Source of the DNA: CAZNPW01 sp964575185
Lineage (GTDB): Bacteria; Pseudomonadota; Alphaproteobacteria; Rhodobacterales; Rhodobacteraceae
Length of the DNA stretch: 64,000 nucleotides
NCBI GenBank assembly: GCA_964575185.1
Contig: CAZNPW010000002.1
Coordinates: 1-64,000 of the forward strand
Direction: 5' to 3'
How positions within the stretch are numbered: position 1 is the first letter of the stretch; each line of letters starts with the position of its first letter. The notes beneath the pieces were generated by a model that was not told where the DNA came from, did no database searches, and worked only from the letters and a program-made list of their open reading frames with translations. This document shows, one piece after another, positions 7,277 through 15,831 of the stretch. Both the position numbers and the translations under genes were made by a program.

Positions 7277-8683
7277 TCAGCCCGTCCGGGCCAGCCTGCG
7301 CAGCGCGTCGACCACGAGGCTGACCTTCGACCCCTTCGATCCCTTGACCAGCACCACGTCGCCCGCGTCGACCAGGCTGCGCGCCCGTGGCGCGAGCTCC
7401 GCGGCGGTCTCGGCCCACTCGCCGCGCCGGCCGCGCGGCAGCGCGCCCCAGAGGTGCCGCATCCGCGGGCCGACGCAGTGGATGACCGCGATCCCTTCGA
7501 GCCCCGGGTGGCGGGCGACGGCGGCGTGCATGGCGTTTTCCTGCGGCCCGAGTTCCAGCATGTCGCCCAGGACCGCGATGCGGCGGCCCGCGCCGAGGCG
7601 GCCCTGGCCGTCGACCGGGCGCATGGCGAGCAGCATGTCGAGGCTCGCGGCGAGGCTCGCGGGGTTGGCGTTGAAGGCGTCGTCGATCAGGTCGAAGAAG
7701 GTCTCGTCCACGATGTCGGTGACGATGCGCTCGCGCGTGCCCCGCCCCGCCGGGGGGGCCCAGAGGGCGATGTCCATCGCGGCGACCGCCGGGTCGATCC
7801 CCAGCGCCTCGGCCACCGCGAGCACGGCGAGCGCGTTCGGCGCGAAATGCGCGCCGAGCGTCGCGACCTTGAAGAGCATGGGCCGGCCGTGGCGGGTGGC
7901 CTGGACGCAGGTCGCCCCCTCTTGCAGGGTGACGCGGCCGAGCCGGTAGTCCTCGGCGGTCGCCCCGAAGCCCACGATCCGCGCGCCGACCGCGCGGGCC
8001 TTGGCCCAGAGGATCGGGGCGGTGGGGATGTCGGCGTGCAGGACGGCCACCCCGCCGGGGACGAGGCCGTCCATGATGCTGGCCTTCTCGACCGCGATGG
8101 CCTCGAGCGAGCCGAGCGCCTCGAGGTGCGCCGCGCCCACGGTGGTGACGAGCGCCACGTCGAGCCGCGCCATGCGGGCGAGCGGCGCGATCTCGCCCGC
8201 GTGGTTCATGCCGATCTCGATCACCGCGAAGGCCGTGTCGGCGGGCATCCGGGCGAGCGTCAGGGGCACGCCCCAGTGGTTGTTGTAGCTCGCGACGGAG
8301 GCGTGGGTGGCCCCGTGGCGCGACAGCACGGTGCGCAGCATCTCCTTGGTCGAGGTCTTGCCGACCGACCCGGTGACGCCCACGACCCTTGCCTGCGTGC
8401 GGGCGCGGGCGGCGCGGCCGAGGGCTTCGAGCCCCGTCTGCACGTCGTCCACGATCAGAAGCGGGCCGGTGACGCCTTCGGGGATATGGCTGACCATCGC
8501 GGCCGCGGCCCCGGCGGCGAGCGCCCGGGCCACGAAGTCGTGGCCGTCGCGGGCCGCGGTCAGGGCGACGAAGAGGTCGCCGGGCTGCAGCGTCCGGCTG
8601 TCGATGCTGACGCCCGTGGCCTGCCACGGGGCGGTCGCGCGCCCGCCGGTCGCCCGCGCGGCGTCGTCCGAACTCCACAGCAT
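7277..8683 (-). CDS. murF: UDP-MurNAc-tripeptide--D-Ala-D-Ala ligase MurF
   Basis: A 468-residue cytoplasmic Mur ligase that adds D-alanyl-D-alanine to UDP-MurNAc-tripeptide with ATP, completing the pentapeptide precursor. The N-terminal uridine-binding domain contains VSIDSRTLQPGDLFVAL. The ATP loop GVTGSVGKTSTKEML is near residue 105, followed by SYNNHWGVPLTL, characteristic of MurF, then FNANPASL in the central domain. The C-terminal domain includes VLGDMLELG. The ATG at 8683 overlaps the murE stop by one base, so translation is probably coupled. The product feeds MraY, encoded immediately downstream. Confidence 0.95.
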   Translation of the reverse strand: MLWSSDDAARATGGRATAPWQATGVSIDSRTLQPGDLFVALTAARDGHDFVARALAAGAAAAMVSHIPEGVTGPLLIVDDVQTGLEALGRAARARTQARVVGVTGSVGKTSTKEMLRTVLSRHGATHASVASYNNHWGVPLTLARMPADTAFAVIEIGMNHAGEIAPLARMARLDVALVTTVGAAHLEALGSLEAIAVEKASIMDGLVPGGVAVLHADIPTAPILWAKARAVGARIVGFGATAEDYRLGRVTLQEGATCVQATRHGRPMLFKVATLGAHFAPNALAVLAVAEALGIDPAVAAMDIALWAPPAGRGTRERIVTDIVDETFFDLIDDAFNANPASLAASLDMLLAMRPVDGQGRLGAGRRIAVLGDMLELGPQENAMHAAVARHPGLEGIAVIHCVGPRMRHLWGALPRGRRGEWAETAAELAPRARSLVDAGDVVLVKGSKGSKVSLVVDALRRLARTG

Positions 8684-10161
8684 CAGATCACCCCGTCCAG
8701 TGCGGCGACGGCGATACTCGCCTGTTCGGCATCGTCAAAGGGGAAAATCTCGCCTGCGATGATCTGGCCCGTCTCGTGGCCCTTGCCCGCGATCAGCAGC
8801 GCGTCGCCCGCGTTCAGCGCGTCGACGCCGCGCAGGATGGCCTCGGCGCGGTCGGGGACCTCGCTTGCCTCGGGGCAGGCCTGCAGGATGGCGGCGCGGA
8901 TGGCGGCTGCATCCTCGCCGCGCGGGTTGTCGTCGGTGACGTAGAGGACATCGGCGTTCTCCGCTGCCGCGCGGCCCATCAGGGGCCGCTTGGTCCGGTC
9001 GCGGTCGCCGCCCGCGCCGAAGACGATGACGATGCGGCCCATGACGTGCGGGCGGAGCGCCTTCAGCGCCGTCGCGATGGCGTCGGGGGTGTGGGCGTAG
9101 TCGACGTAGACCGCGGCCCCGTTCGCCCGCGTGGCGGCAAGCTGCATCCGGCCGCGCACGCCGGTCAGGCGGGGGAGGGTGGCGAAGACGTCCGCCGCGG
9201 CCGCGCCGGTGGCCAGGACCAGCCCCGCCGCCAGCGCCACGTTTTCCGCCTGAAACCCGCCGATGAGGTCGAGCGCCGCCTGGAAGGGCCTGCCCCGATA
9301 CGCCACCCGCAGCTCCTGCCCCGTGGCATGGAACCGCTGGCCGGTGATGCGGAGGTCGGCCTCGCCGTGGCCGACGGTGATGGTGCGGATGCCGCGGCGG
9401 GCGCAGGTCGCCACGACCTCGGCCCCCCGGGGGTCGTTCAGGTTCACCACCGCCACCCCGTCGGGCGGCAGCACCCGGCCGAAGAGCGCGGCCTTGGCGG
9501 CGAAGTAGGCCTCCATCGTGCCGTGATAGTCGAGGTGGTCCTGCGTCAGGTTGGTGAACCCCGCCGCCGCCAGCCGCACCCCGTCGAGCCGCCGCTGGTC
9601 GAGCCCGTGCGACGAGGCCTCCATCGCCGCGTGGGTGATGCCCGTGGCGGCGGCCTCGGCCAGCATCCGGTGCAGGGTGATCGCGTCGGGGGTGGTGTGG
9701 CCGGTGGGCGCGGCCCAGTCGCCCTCGACCCCCGTGGTGCCGATGTTGATCGCGGGGTGGCCGAGCGCCTGGAAGATCATCCGCGCGAAGCTCGCGACGC
9801 TGGTCTTGCCGTTGGTGCCCGTGACCGCGACCATCGTGGCGGGCTGCGCGCCGAACCAGAGCGCCGCGGCCTGGGCGAGCGCCTCGCGCGGGTCTTCGGT
9901 GACGACGAGCGCGACGTCGTCGGGCACGGGGCCCGCGATCCCGGCGCCGGCGGGGCTGGTCAGCACCGCCGCCGCGCCCATCCGCAGGGCGTAGGGCACG
10001 AACTCCGCGCCATGCGCGGCGCTGCCCGGCAAGGCGGCGAAGAGGAAGCCCGGCTTCACCCGGCGGCTGTCGACGGCGAGCCCGGTGACCTGCGGATCGC
10101 ACCCCCGGCGCGCGGTCAGGCCGAGGGCGGAGAGCGGGCGTGGCGCGGGGTCGGCGGTCAT
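8683..10161 (-). CDS. murE: UDP-MurNAc-L-Ala-D-Glu--meso-DAP ligase MurE
   Basis: A 492-residue cytoplasmic Mur ligase that adds the third amino acid of the stem peptide. The N-terminal domain has GLAVDSRRVKPGFLFAAL; the ATP loop is VTGTNGKTSVASF; GIEGDW-type (here GVEGDWAAP) and TTPDA follow; HTPDAI and VFGAGGDRDRTKRP lie in the C-terminal half. The DNPR motif in VTDDNPRGEDA is the usual marker for meso-diaminopimelate rather than lysine specificity, as expected for a Gram-negative. Start at the ATG at 10161. A 76-bp gap separates it from ftsI upstream, with no strong terminator seen, so it probably stays in the operon. Confidence 0.95.
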   Translation of the reverse strand: MTADPAPRPLSALGLTARRGCDPQVTGLAVDSRRVKPGFLFAALPGSAAHGAEFVPYALRMGAAAVLTSPAGAGIAGPVPDDVALVVTEDPREALAQAAALWFGAQPATMVAVTGTNGKTSVASFARMIFQALGHPAINIGTTGVEGDWAAPTGHTTPDAITLHRMLAEAAATGITHAAMEASSHGLDQRRLDGVRLAAAGFTNLTQDHLDYHGTMEAYFAAKAALFGRVLPPDGVAVVNLNDPRGAEVVATCARRGIRTITVGHGEADLRITGQRFHATGQELRVAYRGRPFQAALDLIGGFQAENVALAAGLVLATGAAAADVFATLPRLTGVRGRMQLAATRANGAAVYVDYAHTPDAIATALKALRPHVMGRIVIVFGAGGDRDRTKRPLMGRAAAENADVLYVTDDNPRGEDAAAIRAAILQACPEASEVPDRAEAILRGVDALNAGDALLIAGKGHETGQIIAGEIFPFDDAEQASIAVAALDGVI

Positions 10162-10237
10162 GCGCAGCCTTTAGGGCAAGGGGGAGGGGAGGTCAAAGGG
10201 CGGCGGCGGTCGCTTGTCCCCCGCGGCCCGCGCGACC

Positions 10238-12028
10238 CTACTCGTTGACCTCCATCAGCGCGGCGTCGAACAGCAGGGGCTGCACTTCCGGGCGCAGGCC
10301 GAGGAGCGGCGCGACGCGGCGGGTGATCTCGGCGGCCACCGGCACGGCGGTCCAGCCTGCGGTGCGCCGGGGCTTGGGGCCGGAGGTCTCGACCGGTTCG
10401 TCCAGCGTCACCACCAGGACGTAGCGCGGGTCGTTGGCCGGGAACATGCTGGCGAAGGTGTTGATGACCTTGTCGTCGTAGTAGCCGCCCGACGGCTTCG
10501 GCTTGTCGGCGGTGCCGGTCTTGCCAGCCACCGCGTAGCCCGGCACCTCGCCGAGGCTCGCCGTGCCCCGCACGACCACCTGGCGGAGCATGTCGATGGC
10601 GGCGCGCGCGACCTCGGCGCGCATCACCCGGCGGCCCTCGACGGGGCCGTCCCGGCGCAGGAGCGTCGGCTCGAGCAGCACGCCGCCGTTGGCGATGGCC
10701 GCATAGGCGGTGGCCAGGTGCAGCGGGCTTGCGGCGATGCCGTGGCCGTAGGAGGCGGTGATCGTCAGGATGTCGGGCCAGCGGCGCGGGATCAGCGGGC
10801 GCGCCGCCGCAGCCTCGATCATCTCGACCCCGGTCGGGTCGAAGAAGCCCATCGCGCGCAGGAAGGCCTGCTGCCGCTCGCCGCCGATCATCAGCGCGAT
10901 CCGTGCGGTGCCGACGTTCGACGACTTGGCGATGATGTCGGTGACCGACAGGAGCGGCCCGTAGTTCTTGCCCTCGAACTCCTGGATCAACTGGCGGCCC
11001 CAGCGCATCGGCGCATCGGCGTCCACCATCGTCTCGGGGCTGACGAGGCCGAGTTCCATCGCCTGCGCGACGGCGAAGATCTTGAAGGTCGAGCCGAGCT
11101 CGTAGACCCCCTGCATCGCCCGGTTGAAGAGCGGGCTGTCGGAGGGGTCGCCCTTGACCAGCGGGTTCGGGCGGTCGTTCGGGTCGAAGTCGGGCAGGCT
11201 GACCATCGACAGGACCTCGCCCGTGCGCACGTCCATCAGGATGCCCGCCGCGCCGCGCGCGTTCATCATCGACATGCCGGTCTGCAGCACTTCGGTCATC
11301 GCCGCCTGCACCGTCAGGTCGATCGACAGCGCCAGCGGCGTGGCGGCCTGCGCCGGGTCGCGCAGGCGGGCGTCCATGAACTTCTCGACGCCCGCGGTGC
11401 CGATCACCTCGGCCGAACGCACCCCTTCGGCCCCGAAGGTGGCACCGCCGAGGACATGCGCGGCCAGCCGCCCGTTGGGGTAAAGCCGCAGCTCGCGCGG
11501 GCCGAACAGGAGGCCCGGGTCGCCGATCTCGTGCACCGCCTGCATCTGCTCGGGGCTCAGCACGCGCCGGATCCAGACGAAGCTGCGCCCGTCGGTGAAG
11601 CGCGCCTGCAACTGCGCCGCGTCGAGGTCGGGGAAGATCGCCGCAAGCCCTGCCGCGGTCCGGGCCGGGTCGACCATCTGCCGCGGCTGGGCATAGAGCG
11701 AATAGGTCAGCATGTTGGTCGCAAGGACGCGGCCCTCGCGGTCGGTGATGTCGGCGCGGGTCGCGGTGATCTCGGTGCCCGCAGGGCCGCTGGCGGGTTC
11801 GACCACGTCGGTCGCGGCCAGCACGCCCATGCGCAGCGCGATCGTGCCGAAGGCCAGCACGAAGCACAGCGACAGGAACAGCAGCCGCCCCTCGGCCCGC
11901 AGCCGCGCCCGGTCGCGCATCGCGGCATGGCGGACGGCGCGGTTCTCGGCCTCGATCGCGTCGGGGTTCTCGCCCTTTTCGCGGGCGCGGAGGATGCGGG
12001 CGAGCGGGCGCAGCGGCATGCGGGTCAT
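10238..12028 (-). CDS. ftsI: Division-specific peptidoglycan transpeptidase FtsI (PBP3)
   Basis: A 596-residue class B penicillin-binding protein that crosslinks septal peptidoglycan in the divisome with FtsW. A short cytoplasmic tail precedes one transmembrane anchor (LLFLSLCFVLAFGTIALRMG). The transpeptidase domain shows all three active-site motifs: STFK (acylated Ser), SSN and KTGT. I start it at the ATG at 12028 (MTRMPLRPL), which overlaps the ftsL stop as ATGA; another in-frame ATG lies at 12019. The open frame extends upstream to 12235, but that part overlaps ftsL in another frame and is not coding. Confidence 0.95.
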   Translation of the reverse strand: MTRMPLRPLARILRAREKGENPDAIEAENRAVRHAAMRDRARLRAEGRLLFLSLCFVLAFGTIALRMGVLAATDVVEPASGPAGTEITATRADITDREGRVLATNMLTYSLYAQPRQMVDPARTAAGLAAIFPDLDAAQLQARFTDGRSFVWIRRVLSPEQMQAVHEIGDPGLLFGPRELRLYPNGRLAAHVLGGATFGAEGVRSAEVIGTAGVEKFMDARLRDPAQAATPLALSIDLTVQAAMTEVLQTGMSMMNARGAAGILMDVRTGEVLSMVSLPDFDPNDRPNPLVKGDPSDSPLFNRAMQGVYELGSTFKIFAVAQAMELGLVSPETMVDADAPMRWGRQLIQEFEGKNYGPLLSVTDIIAKSSNVGTARIALMIGGERQQAFLRAMGFFDPTGVEMIEAAAARPLIPRRWPDILTITASYGHGIAASPLHLATAYAAIANGGVLLEPTLLRRDGPVEGRRVMRAEVARAAIDMLRQVVVRGTASLGEVPGYAVAGKTGTADKPKPSGGYYDDKVINTFASMFPANDPRYVLVVTLDEPVETSGPKPRRTAGWTAVPVAAEITRRVAPLLGLRPEVQPLLFDAALMEVNE

Positions 12029-12396
12029 GGGAAGGGCTCGTCGTCGGCGGAAGGGGTGGTGCCGGGCTGGTTCGCCACGGCGACCGTGCCGGTCAGCGCG
12101 GGCGAGGGCCGGGGCGGATAGGCGATCTCGGCCGCCCGGGCGAACTGGCCGGGTTCGAGCGGCAGCAGGCCCAGGCGGTCGAAGTTGACCGTGGCCAGCT
12201 CGCGCAGGCGGTCGGGACGGTTCAGGTAGGCCCATTCGGCGCGCTGCAGCGCCAGCGCCTCGCGCAGGCCGGCGATGTCCTCCTGCAGGACGCGGACCTC
12301 GCGCAGGTCGGCCTGGGTGGCGTAGTTCTCGCGGTAGGCCCAGAAGCCGAGCGCCATGACGATCAGCGCGGTGGTGACGTGGAGAAGCGATCTCAT
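12025..12396 (-). CDS. ftsL: Cell division protein FtsL
   Basis: A 123-residue bitopic membrane protein: a very short cytoplasmic N-terminus, one hydrophobic segment (LLHVTTALIVMALGFWAY), then a coiled-coil-prone region (REVRVLQEDIAGLREALALQ) and RPDRLRELA, typical of alphaproteobacterial FtsL. FtsL forms a complex with FtsB and FtsQ that activates FtsWI during septation. Start at the ATG at 12396, overlapping the rsmH stop by four bases; the stop overlaps ftsI likewise. Assignment rests on position between rsmH and ftsI plus topology, since FtsL sequence is poorly conserved. Confidence 0.9.
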   Translation of the reverse strand: MRSLLHVTTALIVMALGFWAYRENYATQADLREVRVLQEDIAGLREALALQRAEWAYLNRPDRLRELATVNFDRLGLLPLEPGQFARAAEIAYPPRPSPALTGTVAVANQPGTTPSADDEPFP

Positions 12397-13385
12397 CGGG
12401 GTCGGGTCCGTGGTTCGGGCAGGCCGAGGTCGGCGGGGGACGGGGCGAGCGCGGGGGCGGCGGTGCGGCGGGCGACGCGCAAGCGGGCGCTGCGGGCGCG
12501 GGGGTTGCGGGCGACCTCGGTCTCCGACGGGCCGATGGCCTTCTTCGTCGCGATCTGCCAGCGCGGCGTGATGTCGGACTGCGCCGGGGCGTGGCGGTTG
12601 GCGTGGCCGCCCTGCCCGGCCCCGAGCTGCAGGAAGCGTTTCACGATCCGGTCCTCGAGCGAGTGGAACGTCACGACCGCGAGCCGGCCGCCGGGGGCGA
12701 GCGCGCGTTCGGCCGCGGCGAGGCCCTGCGAAAGCTGGCCGAACTCGTCGTTCACGGCGATGCGGATCGCCTGGAAGCTGCGCGTGGCCGGGTGGCTCTG
12801 CCCCGGCTTCGGGCGCGGCAGGCAGCGCGCGACGATCTCGGCCAGCGCCGCCGTGCCGGTCAGGGGGCGCGCGGCGACAATGGCGCGGGCGATGCGGCGC
12901 GAGGCGCTCTCTTCGCCGTAGAGATAAAGGATGTCGGCGATCCGGCCCTCGGGCGCGGTGTTCAGCAGGTCGGCGGCGGTCGGCCCCTCCTGCCCCATCC
13001 GCATGTCGAGCGGGCCGTCCTTGGCGAAGGAGAAGCCGCGTTCGGCCAGGTCGAGCTGCATCGAGGACACGCCGAGGTCGAGCACCACGCCGTCGAGGCC
13101 CGTCCCCGCCAGCCGGTCGAGGTCGGAGAACGTGCCCTGCACCACCGTCAGCCGCGGGTCGGGCTGCGCCGCGGCGAGGCGGATCGCCAGCGGGTCGCGG
13201 TCGATGCCCGTCACCCGCGCCGCCCCGGCGGCCAGCAGCCCGCGCGCGTAGCCCCCCGCGCCGAAGGTGCCGTCGCACCAGTGGCCGCCGACCGGGGCCA
13301 CGGCGGCGAGCAGCGGGTCGAGCAGGACGGGGATGTGTGGCGGCGTCGGGGTGTGGGGGGCGGCGGGCAGCGCGCGGTCGGGCAT
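12393..13385 (-). CDS. rsmH: 16S rRNA (cytosine1402-N4)-methyltransferase RsmH
   Basis: A 330-residue SAM-dependent enzyme (formerly MraW) that N4-methylates C1402 in the decoding centre of 16S rRNA. Visible motifs: HIPVLLDPLL near the N-terminus, the SAM-binding DGTFGAGGYARGLL, DLGVSSMQLDLAERGFSF, DMRM, and RSFQAIRIAVNDE and VVTFHSLEDRIVKRF in the C-terminal half. All are standard RsmH signatures. Start at the ATG at 13385, four bases after the mraZ stop. The C-terminal 40 residues are Arg/Pro/Ala-rich. It belongs to the mraZ-led division operon. Confidence 0.96.
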   Translation of the reverse strand: MPDRALPAAPHTPTPPHIPVLLDPLLAAVAPVGGHWCDGTFGAGGYARGLLAAGAARVTGIDRDPLAIRLAAAQPDPRLTVVQGTFSDLDRLAGTGLDGVVLDLGVSSMQLDLAERGFSFAKDGPLDMRMGQEGPTAADLLNTAPEGRIADILYLYGEESASRRIARAIVAARPLTGTAALAEIVARCLPRPKPGQSHPATRSFQAIRIAVNDEFGQLSQGLAAAERALAPGGRLAVVTFHSLEDRIVKRFLQLGAGQGGHANRHAPAQSDITPRWQIATKKAIGPSETEVARNPRARSARLRVARRTAAPALAPSPADLGLPEPRTRPR

Positions 13386-13389
13386 CGCG

Positions 13390-13893
13390 TCAGTCCCCGC
13401 CCTCGTCCTCGGGCGGCAGCAGCGACAGCATGTCCTGCCCTTCGCCCAGCACCGATTCGTCGAAGGCGGCGAGCTCCGCCTCGTAGGCCGCCTTGCGCCA
13501 GACCTGGAACTTGTCGAGCGTGCCCGCGAACACCGCCTCGTCCCCGGCACCGAGGTCGGTCATGCCGAGCTTCTCGCGCGCCTTGGCCGACAGCACGATC
13601 CGCCCGTCGCCGTCGATCTCGACCGTCTGCGACAGGGTGATCATGTTGCGCTCGAGGTAGCGCCGCTGGGACGAGCCGATGGGCATCCGGGCGATCCGGC
13701 GCTCCATCCGCGCCATGTCGGCCATCGTCCAGCATTCCAGATACGCGCGGTCGCCGCCGTAGACGATGACGACGCGCGGGGTCTTGGAGTTGCCGTCGCC
13801 CGCCTCGAGCACGCGGCGGAAGGCTGCGGGCACGCTGACCCGGGCCTTCTGGTCCACCTTCTGGTAGAACTCGCCTCTGAACGTCTCGACCAT
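13390..13893 (-). CDS. mraZ: Transcriptional regulator MraZ
   Basis: A 167-residue protein with two SpoVT/AbrB-type MraZ repeats: the first has FRGEFYQKVDQKARVSVPAAFR, broken here as FRGEFYQKVD and KARVSVPAAFR; the second has VEIDGDGRIVLSAKAREKLGM. MraZ is the first gene of the dcw operon and, in bacteria studied, binds direct TGGGN repeats upstream of itself to control the operon. A matching 10-bp-phased repeat lies at 14149-14193. Start at the ATG at 13893. A clear 600-bp gene-free region (13894-14493) precedes it, room for a long leader or several promoters. Confidence 0.95.
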   Translation of the reverse strand: MVETFRGEFYQKVDQKARVSVPAAFRRVLEAGDGNSKTPRVVIVYGGDRAYLECWTMADMARMERRIARMPIGSSQRRYLERNMITLSQTVEIDGDGRIVLSAKAREKLGMTDLGAGDEAVFAGTLDKFQVWRKAAYEAELAAFDESVLGEGQDMLSLLPPEDEGGD

Positions 13894-14148
13894 CCGTCAC
13901 CGTTGCCGGGGGCGCTGAAATGAATGCGGCGGATCGCGCTGCTGCCACTGCGCGATCCGCCGTCTGTCCCATCGCTGGGCGTCCTGGTCGCGCGCGCCAC
14001 CTGGGGGAGATGTCTGCTCGCGCACGCGCCGGATCTTCTGTTGTCGGGCTGGGGAAGGCGGGCTTGCCTGTATGACTGCCTTGGTCCTTTTCGGGGTCTT
14101 GCGCGGCCCCTCGCGTCGTCGTCAGCCCGTCTTCCTTCGCCGTGAGAA

Positions 14149-14193
14149 AGGGATGGCATGGGAAATCATGGGTGGCAACGGAAATGTTTGGGC
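14149..14193. promoter_or_regulatory. Candidate MraZ operator: five TGGGN-like repeats at 10-bp period
   Basis: On the plus strand: AGGGA (14149), TGGGA (14159), TGGGT (14169), CGGAA (14179) and TGGGC (14189), each exactly 10 bp from the next. MraZ binding repeats are described as TGGGN motifs separated by 5 bp, i.e. the same period. The block lies about 255-300 bp upstream of the mraZ start, and the motif is read on the strand opposite to mraZ. It is the only ordered structure in the gap 13894-14493 besides the inverted repeat at 14404-14445. No convincing -35/-10 pair was found. Confidence 0.6.
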
Positions 14194-14403
14194 TAAAGCG
14201 GGCGTGCCGGTCGCCCGGGTCGGCCCGGAGCGGAAGGCCGGTCCAGATATTGGGCGATCAAGTCGGCTTTCTAGATTTCCCTACCACATCTGGGGCGTGG
14301 CAGATTCACCACGCTTTCCCGGTGCCGTGGATACGCCGGCGCGCCCGCGCCGCGATGCTGCGGCTGATCTCGATCCGTTCCCCTGCCTGCGCGCGAACTT
14401 CGG

Positions 14404-14445
14404 CGAATCACGCGCCGTCGCGGCGGCTCTCGCGGCCGTGATTCG
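14404..14445. other. Inverted repeat with two GANTC sites, downstream of mrp
   Basis: CGAATCACG (14404-14412) and CGTGATTCG (14437-14445) form a perfect 9-bp stem around 24 bp of spacer. Each arm contains a GANTC methylation site. It lies about 50 nt past the mrp stop and upstream of the mraZ region. Without a T-run it may be a 3' RNA structure for mrp, or a site recognised on DNA; the sequence does not decide. Confidence 0.55.
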
Positions 14446-14493
14446 GGGGTCGGCCCATGAAATCCCGTTGCAGCCCCGTGCGGTCGGCTCGGC

Positions 14494-15558
14494 TCAGCCC
14501 ATGCCGCCGTCGATCAGCCGCCGGGCGAGGCGGGCATAGGCCTCGGCCTGCGCGCCCTGCCCGGCCGCGACCGGCGTGCCCGCGTCGCCCGCCACCCGCA
14601 CGTCGAGCGACAGCGGCAGCTCGGCCAGGAAGGGCAGGCCCAGCCGCGCCGCCTCGGCCGCGACGCCGCCGTGGCCGAAGAGGTGTTCCTCGTGCCCGCA
14701 GGCGGGGCAGACGTAGGTCGACATGTTCTCGATCAGCCCCAGCACCGGCGTGTTGAGCTTGCGGAACATGTCGAGCGCCTTGCGGGCGTCGAGGAGCGCC
14801 ACGTCCTGCGGCGTCGAGACGACGATCGCCCCGGTCAGCTGCGTGCGCTGGCAGAGCGTGAGCTGGATGTCGCCGGTGCCGGGCGGCAGGTCGACGATCA
14901 GCACGTCGAGATGCCCCCAGGCGACCTGCGTGATGAGCTGCTGCAGCGCGCCCATGATCATCGGCCCGCGCCAGACCACCGCCTCGTCGTCCTTCAGCAT
15001 CAGGCCGATCGACATCATCGTGACGCCGTGCGCGACAAGCGGCTCGATGATCTTGCCGTCGGGGCTGGCGGGGCGGCGGTTCACGCCCATCATGCGGGGC
15101 TGGCTCGGCCCGTAGATGTCGGCGTCGAGAAGGCCGACGCGCCGCCCCGCGCGCGCCAGCGCCACGGCGAGGTTCGAGGCGACGGTGGACTTGCCGACCC
15201 CGCCCTTGCCGCTGGCGATGGCGATGATGCGGTCGACGTTGGCGATCTTCGCCGCACCCCCCTGCTGCGGCGTCGGGTGCTGGCCGATCTTCAAGGGCGG
15301 CGGCTGGGGCGCGCTGTGCGCGGTCAGCACCACCTGCACCTCGGTCACACCGGGTTCGGCGCGCAGCGCGGCCTCGATCACCGGCCGGGCGGCCGAGAGG
15401 CTGCGCGCCTCCTCGGCCGTCGCGGCCTCGATCACGAAGCTGACGCGGCCGCCGTCGACCTTCAGCGCGCGAATCAGGTCGCGGGTGACGGGATCGCCCC
15501 CGCCGGGCAGCGTGATGCGGGCGAGCACCGCCCGGATCCGGTCGACCGTCGCGGCCAT
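14494..15558 (-). CDS. apbC: Mrp/ApbC-type Fe-S carrier ATPase
   Basis: A 354-residue protein of the Mrp/NBP35 P-loop family, which carries and delivers [4Fe-4S] clusters in the cytoplasm. The N-terminal 90 residues form a MIP18/DUF59-like domain. The deviant Walker A is ASGKGGVGKSTVASNLA, with the signature Lys before GGVGKS; DADIYGPSQP and DLPPGTGD follow. A CxxC motif (YVCPACGHEE) in the C-terminal half is the cluster-binding site in homologues. I start it at the ATG at 15558 (MAATVDRI), giving the usual length; the frame is open further upstream, but that sequence looks like leader. Divergent from the DUF1127 gene. Confidence 0.93.
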   Translation of the reverse strand: MAATVDRIRAVLARITLPGGGDPVTRDLIRALKVDGGRVSFVIEAATAEEARSLSAARPVIEAALRAEPGVTEVQVVLTAHSAPQPPPLKIGQHPTPQQGGAAKIANVDRIIAIASGKGGVGKSTVASNLAVALARAGRRVGLLDADIYGPSQPRMMGVNRRPASPDGKIIEPLVAHGVTMMSIGLMLKDDEAVVWRGPMIMGALQQLITQVAWGHLDVLIVDLPPGTGDIQLTLCQRTQLTGAIVVSTPQDVALLDARKALDMFRKLNTPVLGLIENMSTYVCPACGHEEHLFGHGGVAAEAARLGLPFLAELPLSLDVRVAGDAGTPVAAGQGAQAEAYARLARRLIDGGMG

Positions 15559-15697
15559 GCCGTTCCCTTTCCGCCTGTCTCGCGGGCCAAGGTGACAGCT
15601 ATGCGGCAAACGGCAAGGGATCTTTGACCAACCGCTCAAGATTCCGGCGGAAGCGCGCGAAAACATGACGTTAGCGTGAACATCCGCCATGCGCTCG

Positions 15698-15710
15698 CTG
15701 CATGGCAGCA
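15698..15710. promoter_or_regulatory. Palindrome GCTGC-ATG-GCAGC upstream of DUF1127 gene
   Basis: A perfect 5-bp-arm palindrome in the 273-bp divergent gap between apbC and the DUF1127 gene, 122 bp before the latter's start. A related GCAGGCGCAGC follows near 15733. It fits the CTGC-N3/4-GCAG form described for PhaR-type regulators, but that link is only a pattern match. No confident sigma-70 or RpoH promoter was found by eye in the gap. Confidence 0.35.
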
Positions 15711-15831
15711 TTGCGCGCCCGGGCTATTGTGCAGGCGCAGCAATGCCCCCACCTTGGGGCAGCGGACAAGGCTGCACGGCGACGATGATCGTGCGGGACC
15801 CGCGGAAGAACAAAGAAAGACGAGGCTGACG

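Noticed and set aside
6069..7949. A 626-codon plus-strand frame
   Set aside because: Antisense to mraY and murF; composition is that of a shadow frame.
12029..12235. Upstream extension of ftsI
   Set aside because: It overlaps ftsL in another frame, and the family N-terminus begins at the ATGA overlap at 12028.
15625..15731. TTGACC and TATTGT as a promoter for the DUF1127 gene
   Set aside because: The two hexamers are nearly 100 bp apart, and no partner stands at 16-18 bp from either. An RpoH-type promoter is expected by analogy but could not be placed by eye.
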